Of a stretch of DNA of 64,000 nt, positions 55,701 through 64,000 are shown in pieces. A model generated the notes under the pieces. The model did not search any database, was not told where the DNA came from, and was given only the letters and a program-made list of their open reading frames with translations. The stretch is from Artemisia argyi (lineage: Eukaryota > Streptophyta > Magnoliopsida > Asterales > Asteraceae): assembly GCA_030686995.1 (NCBI GenBank), contig CM060708.1, positions 257,456,544 to 257,520,543 on the forward strand. Direction: 5' to 3'. Position numbers and translations under genes: made by a program. Within the stretch, counting starts at the first letter, position 1. Each line of letters begins with the position of its first letter.

Positions 55701-56658
55701 ATATGTTGATTAGCACCTGAGTCAATTATCCATCCTAGATGATAACTAACTCCATTTATTTTGACTTTAGCACAAAAAAACTTATAAAAATGTTGATTAA
55801 AGAAAACATTACAGTTAAAGAAAGAACATGAGGCACTACCTGCCATGGTGGCATTAGCAGAAGTACAAGTCTTATCATTCAAAAGATTCATCAACTTCAT
55901 AACCTGTTCATTAGTGAAAGAAACAGTGCAACTATTCTTCCCATCACCATTAATCCCAATAACACTTTTAGCCTCAACATTATTATTCTTGTTATTATTA
56001 AAACCAGATACAGGCTTCAAGTTGGGATTCTTTTTAAAACCAGGAGGATAACCAACAATTTCAAAACACCTCTCAATAGTATGTCCTTTTAACCCACAAT
56101 GTTTGCATAACAAACTATCATAATTTCCTCTATTATTAGAATTATTACCAGACCAGTTGTTAGAATTTCTTCTATTATTGCTATTATTCACATTTGGTCT
56201 GGACACAAAAGCAGAAACCTGAGGCTTTTCAGACTTCACAGAAGTGGTAGGAATCCCTCTATGGGATTCTTCCCTAGAAATGATGACAAAAGCATCCTTA
56301 ACCTCAGGAAGAACTTCCCTAGTCAGAATGCTACTCCTAATAGGCTGATAAATGTCATCAAGGCCCATCAAGAATTGCATCAGTTTCAACAATTTACCAT
56401 GATCATTTAATTCAATTCTAGCCTCACAAACACAATCAGGCAGCTTAGTAAGAATATCAAACTCTCTCCACAGAGAACTCAACTTATGATAGTATTCAGA
56501 AACAGGTAAACCACCTTGTTTAAATGTATTAATATTTTGCAACAGATTGAAAACAACAGACCCATCAATTCTGTCATAAGTATCCTTTAATTCTTTCCAA
56601 ACACTAGCAGCATTATCAGAAAACACATGACCAAGATATACATCTTGGGATAAAGAAC
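52793..56658 (-). pseudogene. Copia D gag-pol, 5' part beyond the window, RNase H deleted
   Basis: One open frame of more than 1270 residues with no internal stop. It starts mid-gag (SSLSQDVYLGHVFSDN) where Copia C interrupts it. Domains in order: gag; CCHC knuckle CKHCGLKGHTIERC; protease DSGANQHMT; GAG pre-integrase (VWHNRLGHPANQVLKLL); integrase (LDVWGPYKVISREGFRYFLT, IRSDNGTKFV, NGIAERKHRHL); RT (AFLYGDLKEEVYM, LKQAPRQWNQKL, LLVYVDDLVITG); RNase H start (FCDSDWAKCPITRKS). RNase H then stops after about 20 residues: the remaining ~130 residues are missing and the junction carries copied filler. The long intact frame suggests recent activity before the deletion. Confidence 0.9.
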
Positions 56659-57001
56659 TGTTAGGTCACCATTTAGTAAACACAAGTATGATATAAAGAG
56701 AAATGAGATGAGAAAAGAGTTTGGTTGATTATAAGATAATAAGAAAGATAAAAGTGCAAGAGTTTCTTTAAGGTAATCTAATAACCAACAATTATAATGA
56801 GTACATAAGCTTAGTATTTATAGGAGGAGGACTAGGGCAACACTCCCTTCCTCCCTCCTTTCTTTAGACGTGGGCTTTTAAGGCCCATGGACTAGTATTC
56901 TTAAGCCTTATAACAAATACTAAGTAAGTTAAATAACTAAGCAACCTATTACAAAATGTAATGACCGAGACTTGACTAAATACTAAAAGTATGATCCAAC
57001 A
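56659..57001 (-). repeat. 3' LTR of Copia C
   Basis: TG...CA ends and adjoining polypurine tract at 57002-57013 (plus strand ATCTCCCCCTAAG). TATA-like TATAAATACTAAG on the minus strand near 56820. Confidence 0.75.
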
Positions 57002-59307
57002 ATCTCCCCCTAAGGGTCGGTCATCACGGTAGCTTGACGTCTTCATCTTTGTCGTTGACTTGTGACATGTGAAACTCTAGACGTCTTCAAAATGAATGAA
57101 TGATAGTGAAGGTACTTTGCTCTTTGTCTTTGTTCTTTGGTGATGATGTAGTGATTAGGTAATGAAGTTGTCTGCCGTTCGTCACTCCTGCGTCTGTGGT
57201 GGTTGTCTGCCATTCCAACATGCTCATACATCTTTAGACTTTAGACTTTATCGTACAAGAAGTTCCTTTTCATGCATTGGGATCTTTGTCTTTAAACTTT
57301 GTAGATTCTGCTTATTGCTGTAGAATCTTTCTCTTAACTTAGTGTTGTAATGAACTTTGGGGGAGCTTTCTTTGACTTCAAGATGTATGTGTGAACATGT
57401 TGGAATCTGCCATCATGGAAGTGAGGTACCTGCGGGTAAACAGTTAGCAATAATACATCCGGTACTTACGGATAAGGAATTAGAGCTCATCAACAGCATA
57501 GTGTGAAGACTCCTTCTAATCCTTATCCTGGCCGTTCCCATGTCAGATACTCCCGAAGGAGCTTACGAGACCTACTAGGTAGCTCAATGACTGGGTGAGT
57601 CGCTGGGGATCACTCCACGACTGTAGACCGAGATGGAACCACCGCAAACACTAAGCGTAACCCTTGTGAGGTTACCGAAGTGACCTGTCAGGGCTGTAAG
57701 AAGATGACCCTGACAGGAGTTTCCGTTCAATCATTGAGAAATACTTATGCACTTCTCTCATAAACGTTCTCGGCAGATTGCTAAGATCTGCGAAGGACTC
57801 GATAGTTTACAACTGATGCCCATTGATGTAGAACACCAGATGTAGAAATACTAAGTGTTCCTAGGAGATTTTTGATGTATCTCATGGCTCTAGACTCAAT
57901 AAGTGCACACCTAGGTTTCCTATGTGGAGACTGGGGATGTCCTGATTCAATATCAACCATCTCTAAGAGATGGGTCGATAGGTTACGTGGGTTCCCCGTG
58001 AGAATGAAACAAGTCCTTTTAAGAGAACTTGAGTGGTTCAGAAGGTTTAGTGCATTGCGTCACTGGGTCCATGACGACTTAATCTTCAATACCGGTGTTG
58101 CCTTAGCAACAACCAGTAGCATATGAATTGAACCCGGTGTCTGCCCTAAGGTTGAACATATGGAGGGCTATTTCTTTTCACCCTTTTCATTACATTTCTT
58201 TTTCATTCTTCAACCCCTTCTTTCTCCTTTTCATTCTTTGCTCCCCTTTTTTTTTTTTTTTTTTTTTTTCGTATCATACCTAAGGACTTCTAGTTCTAAC
58301 TATTGGTGATGTCCTTGGGTAGATCCCTCCGGCTTAGGCGGATCATAGGACGGTTATTTCCTAACCTTCGTCACCTTATAACTCCATGACTATCCTATAA
58401 TTGCCATTGAAACCTTTGAAAATCTCTCAAAGTGTTTGTGATAATCAAATATTTTGGTTAACACTTTGAGAGTTTTGTGTAAACTTTTAGAAGGGCTCCC
58501 CCTGCACATGTGCTCACAATTATTTAATAAATTTGCACATGCGGGAGGAGCGAGCACTTTTGAATTGATCCACTTTCCGTGAACAAGACCGATTCGAGAC
58601 ACGCTTACATCACTAGTTAGACTAGCTTGAAGTTATTACCCGGCCTGGTCAAGTCCACAGAAAGTTTCTCGAGACGGTACATTTCTACTAAGACTAATCC
58701 TTTTCGAGACACGCTTACGTGGTTAGTTAAAGAGATACATTGTCAGCTTTTAGGTGACAACTAGCTCTAGTAACTAGCTTGATGTTATTACCCGTCGAGG
58801 ATAAGTCTTTTCGATGTAACTAACTTGTAATATCTCGTCAATTCCTGGGTGAATCTGAGTCTAGCTCGCATGAGATTTAACATTACAGCAACTTTTAACT
58901 TTCATATTTTAATCACTTTCCTTTTCTCCCCCTCAAAAATAGCATATAAGATGTTGTTTTTGACAAGCATTTGATTAAAATATGCTTTTTGAGTCTTATG
59001 GGGAGATTCATCAAGAACATTTGATTTAGAGCAAAGTATTTTTTGTTTTGACAAGTGCTCCCCCTCAACAAGTGATTAGGTCTTATTGAGGTGAAATACT
59101 TGTCCTTTTGAGCAGAATTATGAAAAATCATAAATGTTTGATTAATTCTACTCAAAAGTAAGAAGCCTTCGCTCCTTATATGAGGATTGAGGCACTGAAG
59201 CGTACCTCAGGGTCCTTTCTTTACAAGTTCGGGTTGTGCACTGTAATGCGTACACAAACCATTATGAGGTATAATAATGACAAATCAAATCAAATTCTTA
59301 CAATGAT
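57002..59307 (-). other. 3' non-coding region of Copia C with hairpins and repeated polypurine tracts
   Basis: No ORF with protein-like composition. CTCCCCCT occurs at about 57004, 58495, 58925 and 59060. Perfect inverted repeats occur at 57684-57717 (10-bp arms, CCTGTCAGGG) and 58424-58472 (13-bp arms, CTCTCAAAGTGTT). A pair of about 120-bp direct repeats (GAGACACGCTTAC ... GTTATTACCCG) covers 58596-58820. Confidence 0.65.
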
Positions 59308-62300
59308 CTACCATTCGGGCCTCTGAAATGTCAACACCGGAAATTTGGATCTGCCTCCCACATAACTCTCCAATCTCCGAAACTGATCCCTGCGCCTCAA
59401 TCTGTTCTCAATCCGGAAGATGAATCTGCGAGCATCCCGGGCTTCATTGGTGTTCCACCTTTTGGATTTACCCAGTTCAATATCATTGATTCTGCCTTTG
59501 ATCCCATCTCTGACGAACTTAAGAGTTTCATCACAGAACTTATGAATTTCTTCATATCCCATAAAGCAGTTGCGACCGTTAATACTTCGGTAGGTGAACC
59601 CAAATGGTCGTCTGATCAAGGAGTATTGAGGTAGATGTTGAAGGTCGGGGATGTCAAACAGGTTTGGTTTGGTGAGATTGAGCTTCTTTTGGTAACTTTC
59701 CACTCCTAACTGAAGATCTTGAACTCTTTCTCTTATGACAATCTGCCTGATGAAGATTAGAAGAGCTTGGATAAAGGCAAGCTGCATCTCTTTAGGCAAG
59801 CCACAGAGTTTACCTTGAACTTTGAGCAGGTACATGTCTTCAATGTCGTTGAGGCGTAGTCGTGGAAAGTCAGACTCGGAAATATCGTACTCCTTTTCAT
59901 CAAGTCTTTTTAGTGTGATTTTGCTGAGGAAGGGGTACCCAAAGAACGTGACAGTCGAGATGAATTGAATGGAGACAATCTTCAGATCACTTTCTACATC
60001 ACCCATCGTCTGATTAAGTCTGCTGCTTCGATAGTACTGTGCCCGGTTGGTTGGCCAATGATGAATACCATAAAGTGCATCCCGGTCATATTCAACAATT
60101 TTGTCGACGAATAATGCTGACGCTTCTTCTTCGATGGCATTGTTGAGATATCGAGCTGCAGGGAGAAAGGCGAGTGAGGTAACATACTTCTTCTCGATCT
60201 TGCTGCCAAGTGTCAGAAATTCCAAGTCTGTGTTGTAGAAGAACTTGTACGGGATCTTTGGTTCCTGAGGCTTCCCAATCATCGGTAGTGGTTTGGACCA
60301 GTCAGTAATGTAAGGTGCGGTTTTCTTTGTGACCGGATCGACATATGATTCAGGGTTGATCCAGTCAATATTGCTTGACATAGCTCGAGCAATATTTTCC
60401 AGATGGTATTCAAGCTCGATGGAGTTTGCAGATCGATCTTTGAGAAGATTAAATGCTTCATTCTTAATTCTGCGCAGCTCTTTCTTGTTCATCTTTTTCA
60501 TCTTGAACTTGTGCTGAAGTAGTTGAGCATATTCCACTGTTCGACCATCTTGAGGTACTTGATTGTCGTCCAGTGGTGGTTGGGAATTAACCATCTTCTC
60601 GAACCAGGAATAATCGGCAGTCTCATCTTTATCGAGCCATTTAAGGACGGTTTTGGGTTTCTTGGGTTCCTTTTCTTTAGATGAGGTGTCTGGTTTGGGT
60701 TGATGATGTTTTCCTTTCCTTTCTTTCTTCTTCTTCTTGGTTGATGGTTCTGGAACTTCATCAGGCTGAGGAATGTCATCACCACCGGTGTATACAAAGT
60801 GGTCATGTGCTTTGGGAGCAGAACTCGGTGCCTTCGGTTGTTGTGAGGAGGTTGTAGTGGTAGGGGGAATGACCGGTGTTCGAGATGAGGGTCCTTCGGC
60901 TTGTTTTTGTTTCTTAGCCTGAGAATTCGGATCCCTGTCTTCGTCATCTCTTTGACGTTTCAGCTTATCAGCCTCTGTGCTGCAAGACTCTTTGTTCATT
61001 TTATCTTTAAGTGCTTCCAAGACTTTTGCTTCTTCAGGAGTCAAGGTAAACTTGTTTGCAAGCTTTTCAAGGAGTTGAGCTTCCAAATCATCCAGAGAAA
61101 GTCCTGGTAGAGGAGCAGTAGACTTGTCGGCACGAAGAGTGAAGGTTATTGATCGGATGACTTTCTTTACTGCTTGCTCAGCGAACTTGGTGAGTTCGTC
61201 TCTCATTGGTGCCAGCAGATCTTTCAGCTCAGCCACTAAGTGTTGTGCCATGTATTCCTGTGCTTGAGCTGCTAGTGCGGCTTCCAAGTTCTCTGTTACG
61301 TCTTTAGCTAAAAAAATGTCAACCTTATCTTGTAGCTCTTTGACGTTCGAGTTCAGCTTAGATAGTTCAGCAACCTGGGTTGCAAGTGTAGCAACCTGAT
61401 CTTCAAGTTTGCTTCTCTTCTTCTCATGTACCCTCTTGAAAGCTGACTTGAGTAACTTAGATGCAGCAGAGGCTTTGGAGCTCGGTTTCTTGATTGATTT
61501 GTCACGTGTTGATTCAGATGCAGGAGGTGATGACTGTGATGATTCAATAATGGTGGTAGTGTCTTTGACATCTCCTTTCTGTGGTTTGGGTTGTACAACT
61601 TCTTTGACTCTGGCTGCTTCTTCTTTCAACCTTTGTTCTTCTGCAAGTTTATCAGCTTCGGCTTTAAGCTTAAGCTCTTCAGCAAGCCTGGCTTCTTCTT
61701 CCTCCTTTAGCTTATCTTCAGCCAGCTTATCAGCTTCGGCTTTAAGCCTTAGTTCTTCAGCCAGCCTGGCTTCTTCTTCCTTCTTAGACTTTTCTTCAGC
61801 CAGTTTGGCTGCCTCCTCTGCTTTCCTGCTTTCTTCCATTCTGATCGTTTCGTCCAGTTTAGCTTGAGCAATCTCTTCAAGTCTGGCCTCTTCAGCTTCT
61901 TGTTTTCTTTTCAGTTCCTCTTCCTGAGCTCTTTCTCTACGCTCCATTTCATCCATAGACATAAGTCTTGGAGCATCGGTATCCATAGGATCTTCCTCTT
62001 CTTCCTCTTCCATAGTCATTTCAATGTCGGTGGGAGACACTGAGGGATTATCATAAACAACTAAGTCTGAGGAGATTCCTGTGGTAGGCTCAGGAATGCT
62101 GCTTGACCCGCCAGCTTCGGTGGTCTGAGAGAACACTGGAGGTGGAGGTTGATCAGCATTGAATGTATCAATTCGGCTGTGAAGGAGACCGAGGTTGAGA
62201 GCCCGTTCATTTTCTTCTTCGACTGAAAGGCCTTCAGGCTCTTGTACAGCTGTAACTGGTTCCTTCATCTTTTCTCTTCTAATCCTTTCCTCTTCCAACA

Positions 62301-63609
62301 TCGTCTGAGCTTTGGTGAATGGACGTTGATAGAGGTGTGCGGGGGATTCAGCATGATCAGCAGATTCGTCAATAATCTTATCCCAATCTTCAAATGTCAA
62401 ATCCTTATCGTCAATTTCATCAAGATTGACTTTCTTGGTGATATTGGCATAGGCTTCACTGTAAATAGGACCTTCGTCGGATTCGGTTTGTTCAGAGTCA
62501 GCAGGTTTTGGAGAAGGTGGAGGTGAGGGAAACCAGCCAGGTTCAGCAGTGGGTTTCTTTGCAGGAATTCTGACCTTAGATGATGGCTTTTTCTTAGGTT
62601 TGGACTTAGTAGAACTTTCTGAGCTGCCCGATTTGCTACCTTTCTTACCTTTCTTCTGCATGTATGAAGGTAGAGCAGCTTCGTCCAAGAACCCAACTTT
62701 CTCTGCTTCAATGGCTTGTAGGTAGTACTTGTAGTTATTGCCAGCCTTGACTTTGTCAGTTAAGAGGCTATTAGGAAGTTTCTTTCCCTGTTTCCTTGTA
62801 CTTGTATCCATTCTCTTGATGACCTTCAGTGTGTCCTCATTCTTGTATGTGTGCTGAAACTCATCATTCAATCTTTGAGGAATGTCATCATATTCATGGA
62901 GGAAGCTTGCAATAAGAAGTTTGGTGAAACGGACGAATGGAATATTGGTTGTCTTGCGGTGTATGTGCCACACAATGTCTTCCCAGATAATGCTGGCATA
63001 ATCAACCTTCTTGACATTAGCAATAGCCCAGAACAGCTTGAGATGTTGGAGCTTGGGGTGTTCATGGCCTGTGTCTCTGCCAGATAGTGACTTGGCAATT
63101 ATGATGTAGAGAGTTCTCCAAGGCTGTGGAAGAAATCTGATATTGACCCTAGAGTGACTAGTAATGACCCCTTCAGACTCATCATACCCAATATCTCTCA
63201 GCCATTCTATCAATTCTTCTTCAGTGGGAACTTGGTCATATTCTTCATTTGGTTCAAGTACGGGAAGTCCCAGAGCACTGCGGAGAAGATCCTGGTCGAC
63301 TGTTACTTGTCTCATGTGAAGCATACAAGTAAAGGATTCTTCCAGGAGGTCTAAGTGGATTGTGTGCCAAAACTGATGAATGTAGAAGCAAGCCACAGCA
63401 GCAGATTTGGTGAGTAGAACCTTGCACGGGTGATAGATGAGAGCATCAACAGCAACAAGGCAAGAAGACTCATTGCATGTCAGTTTGTTGAAGTTGACTC
63501 TCAGGTTGTTCTTTCCAATCTTCCTGGAGTAGTTTTCAGGAAATGTGTCTTCCCATGCACGAATGGGTTCAGGTTCTGGTCCGTGTGGGATATCATCATG
63601 TTCTGCCAT
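59308..63609 (-). CDS. 1433-residue envelope-position protein of Copia C
   Basis: The start is MAEHDDIPHGPEPE at 63609, next to an AG acceptor-like site. Residues about 30-290 form a globular domain (CFYIHQFWHTIHLDLLEESF, VTVDQDLLRSALGLPV, LPQPWRTLYIIIAKSLSGRD). From 300-560 it is charged and Ser/Pro-rich. From 560-700 a Glu/Lys/Ala coiled coil has internal repeats (EEEEARLAEELRLKAEADK twice). A second coiled coil (QVATLATQVAELSKLNSNV) lies near 740, and a Pro/Lys-rich stretch covers 880-990. A conserved C-terminal domain of about 400 residues contains DFPRLRLNDIEDMYLLKVQG, LQLGVESYQKKLNLTKPN and ESYVGGRSKF. From memory, a protein with the same C-terminus is common in Asteraceae retroelements. 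No signal peptide, membrane span or enzyme motif is seen. Function unknown. Confidence 0.8.
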   Translation of the reverse strand: MAEHDDIPHGPEPEPIRAWEDTFPENYSRKIGKNNLRVNFNKLTCNESSCLVAVDALIYHPCKVLLTKSAAVACFYIHQFWHTIHLDLLEESFTCMLHMRQVTVDQDLLRSALGLPVLEPNEEYDQVPTEEELIEWLRDIGYDESEGVITSHSRVNIRFLPQPWRTLYIIIAKSLSGRDTGHEHPKLQHLKLFWAIANVKKVDYASIIWEDIVWHIHRKTTNIPFVRFTKLLIASFLHEYDDIPQRLNDEFQHTYKNEDTLKVIKRMDTSTRKQGKKLPNSLLTDKVKAGNNYKYYLQAIEAEKVGFLDEAALPSYMQKKGKKGSKSGSSESSTKSKPKKKPSSKVRIPAKKPTAEPGWFPSPPPSPKPADSEQTESDEGPIYSEAYANITKKVNLDEIDDKDLTFEDWDKIIDESADHAESPAHLYQRPFTKAQTMLEEERIRREKMKEPVTAVQEPEGLSVEEENERALNLGLLHSRIDTFNADQPPPPVFSQTTEAGGSSSIPEPTTGISSDLVVYDNPSVSPTDIEMTMEEEEEEDPMDTDAPRLMSMDEMERRERAQEEELKRKQEAEEARLEEIAQAKLDETIRMEESRKAEEAAKLAEEKSKKEEEARLAEELRLKAEADKLAEDKLKEEEEARLAEELKLKAEADKLAEEQRLKEEAARVKEVVQPKPQKGDVKDTTTIIESSQSSPPASESTRDKSIKKPSSKASAASKLLKSAFKRVHEKKRSKLEDQVATLATQVAELSKLNSNVKELQDKVDIFLAKDVTENLEAALAAQAQEYMAQHLVAELKDLLAPMRDELTKFAEQAVKKVIRSITFTLRADKSTAPLPGLSLDDLEAQLLEKLANKFTLTPEEAKVLEALKDKMNKESCSTEADKLKRQRDDEDRDPNSQAKKQKQAEGPSSRTPVIPPTTTTSSQQPKAPSSAPKAHDHFVYTGGDDIPQPDEVPEPSTKKKKKERKGKHHQPKPDTSSKEKEPKKPKTVLKWLDKDETADYSWFEKMVNSQPPLDDNQVPQDGRTVEYAQLLQHKFKMKKMNKKELRRIKNEAFNLLKDRSANSIELEYHLENIARAMSSNIDWINPESYVDPVTKKTAPYITDWSKPLPMIGKPQEPKIPYKFFYNTDLEFLTLGSKIEKKYVTSLAFLPAARYLNNAIEEEASALFVDKIVEYDRDALYGIHHWPTNRAQYYRSSRLNQTMGDVESDLKIVSIQFISTVTFFGYPFLSKITLKRLDEKEYDISESDFPRLRLNDIEDMYLLKVQGKLCGLPKEMQLAFIQALLIFIRQIVIRERVQDLQLGVESYQKKLNLTKPNLFDIPDLQHLPQYSLIRRPFGFTYRSINGRNCFMGYEEIHKFCDETLKFVRDGIKGRINDIELGKSKRWNTNEARDARRFIFRIENRLRRRDQFRRLESYVGGRSKFPVLTFQRPEW

Positions 63610-63684
63610 CTGAATTGATCATAAACACACAAACATGGCAATTGTTGATGATGTTAGCATAGTCATTCATTAAACATGTTTACC
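63610..63684 (-). other. Possible 75-nt leader intron before the 1433-residue ORF
   Basis: Donor GAG/GTAAAC at 63684, branch-like TGCTAAC near 63655 and acceptor GATCAATTCAG directly before the ATG. By analogy with Copia A and B this could produce a spliced message. Prediction from motifs only. Confidence 0.35.
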
Positions 63685-63874
63685 TCTAGATTAGCATGTA
63701 TGACATTGATCAGTGGGGGTTTGTGTGTGTTAAAACTTTTGATATGTGACAAACTTGAGTTCTTTTACTAGTTAGAAACATGAAACAATTCAATTCCAAC
63801 AAAGGTTTATCATTTACAACAAGTTACACAATGGAAATTTCCAACACTTAGAAAAAATTTGGATTTTTGACAAG

Positions 63875-64000
63875 TTTACGCGTAAGTAGTTGTTTTACGC
63901 GTAACCTGACTTAAGCGTAAGTAAAGAACTAATGCGTAAGTGCAAAATCTACGCGTAAGATAGAGTTTTACGCGTAAAAGTGAAACTTACGCGTAAGATC
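63875..64000 (-). repeat. Cluster of TTACGCGTAA palindromes
   Basis: At least seven full or partial copies of TTACGCGTAA in 120 bp running into the window end, irregularly spaced (9-22 bp). They lie about 280 bp upstream of the 1433-residue ORF on its strand. Confidence 0.75.

Larger units (their letters stand above)
56659..64000 (-). mobile_element. SIRE-like Copia element C, 5' half outside the window
   Basis: A 343-bp LTR (56659-57001, TGTTAGGTCACC to GATCCAACA) is preceded on the element strand by CTTAGGGGGAGATT. To its right come 2.3 kb of 3' non-coding sequence with several CTCCCCCT tracts and then a 4.3-kb ORF read leftward. Pol should lie right of the window. The element sits inside Copia D gag; AGAAC (56654-56658) would be one target duplication. 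Confidence 0.75.

Overview
The window looks like a nuclear plant chromosome segment of a core eudicot. It is AT-rich, intron-bearing and almost wholly built of nested transposable elements. Asteraceae is my best guess, because from memory the gag of the Athila-like elements, the gag of the 3'-most Copia element and the C-terminus of the 1433-residue ORF read like retrotransposon proteins annotated in Tanacetum and Artemisia. That is recollection, not a search. The only convincing host gene is a two-exon LURP-one-related (LOR) gene at 51300-52004. A decayed duplicate of its locus lies at about 10330-12776.

Layout. 1-6723: a gag-only Ty3 element on the minus strand, cut by the window start. 6724-8824: a 41-bp tandem array. 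8980-9405: one end of a CACTA transposon with five evenly spaced palindromes. 9410-15574: Copia debris, the LOR pseudo-locus with an inserted hAT element, and a LINE fragment. 15575-42440: one nested block. It is a plus-strand SIRE-type Copia (element A, TSD GTTTT) holding a second gag-only Ty3 element (17049-23231) and a complete minus-strand relative (element B, 30474-41263, TSD GAGTT). 42486-43047: a Cassandra TRIM with 5S-rRNA-like LTRs. 43757-47230: a LINE ORF1 relic carrying a 1.5-kb LINE insertion and a low-complexity TIR element. 48829-50132: a TRIM. 51191-52004: the LOR gene. 52399-56658: Copia D, interrupted by Copia C (56659 to beyond the window), which encodes an uninterrupted 1433-residue protein at the envelope position.

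The most interesting biology is in the Copia elements. A and B carry two accessory ORFs downstream of pol. Each ORF is preceded by a GGCGGAACC/GGTTCCGCC palindrome cluster and a TATA-like box. The first also has a matching 553-nt intron in the leader of both copies. The same cluster sits just before the TATA box of their LTRs. This suggests accessory genes driven by internal promoters, but it is an inference from sequence only. Other notable points are a tRNA-Asp 5'-half-like segment in the U5 of the Ty3 elements and a family of low-complexity elements with 12-bp perfect TIRs and 8-bp target duplications.
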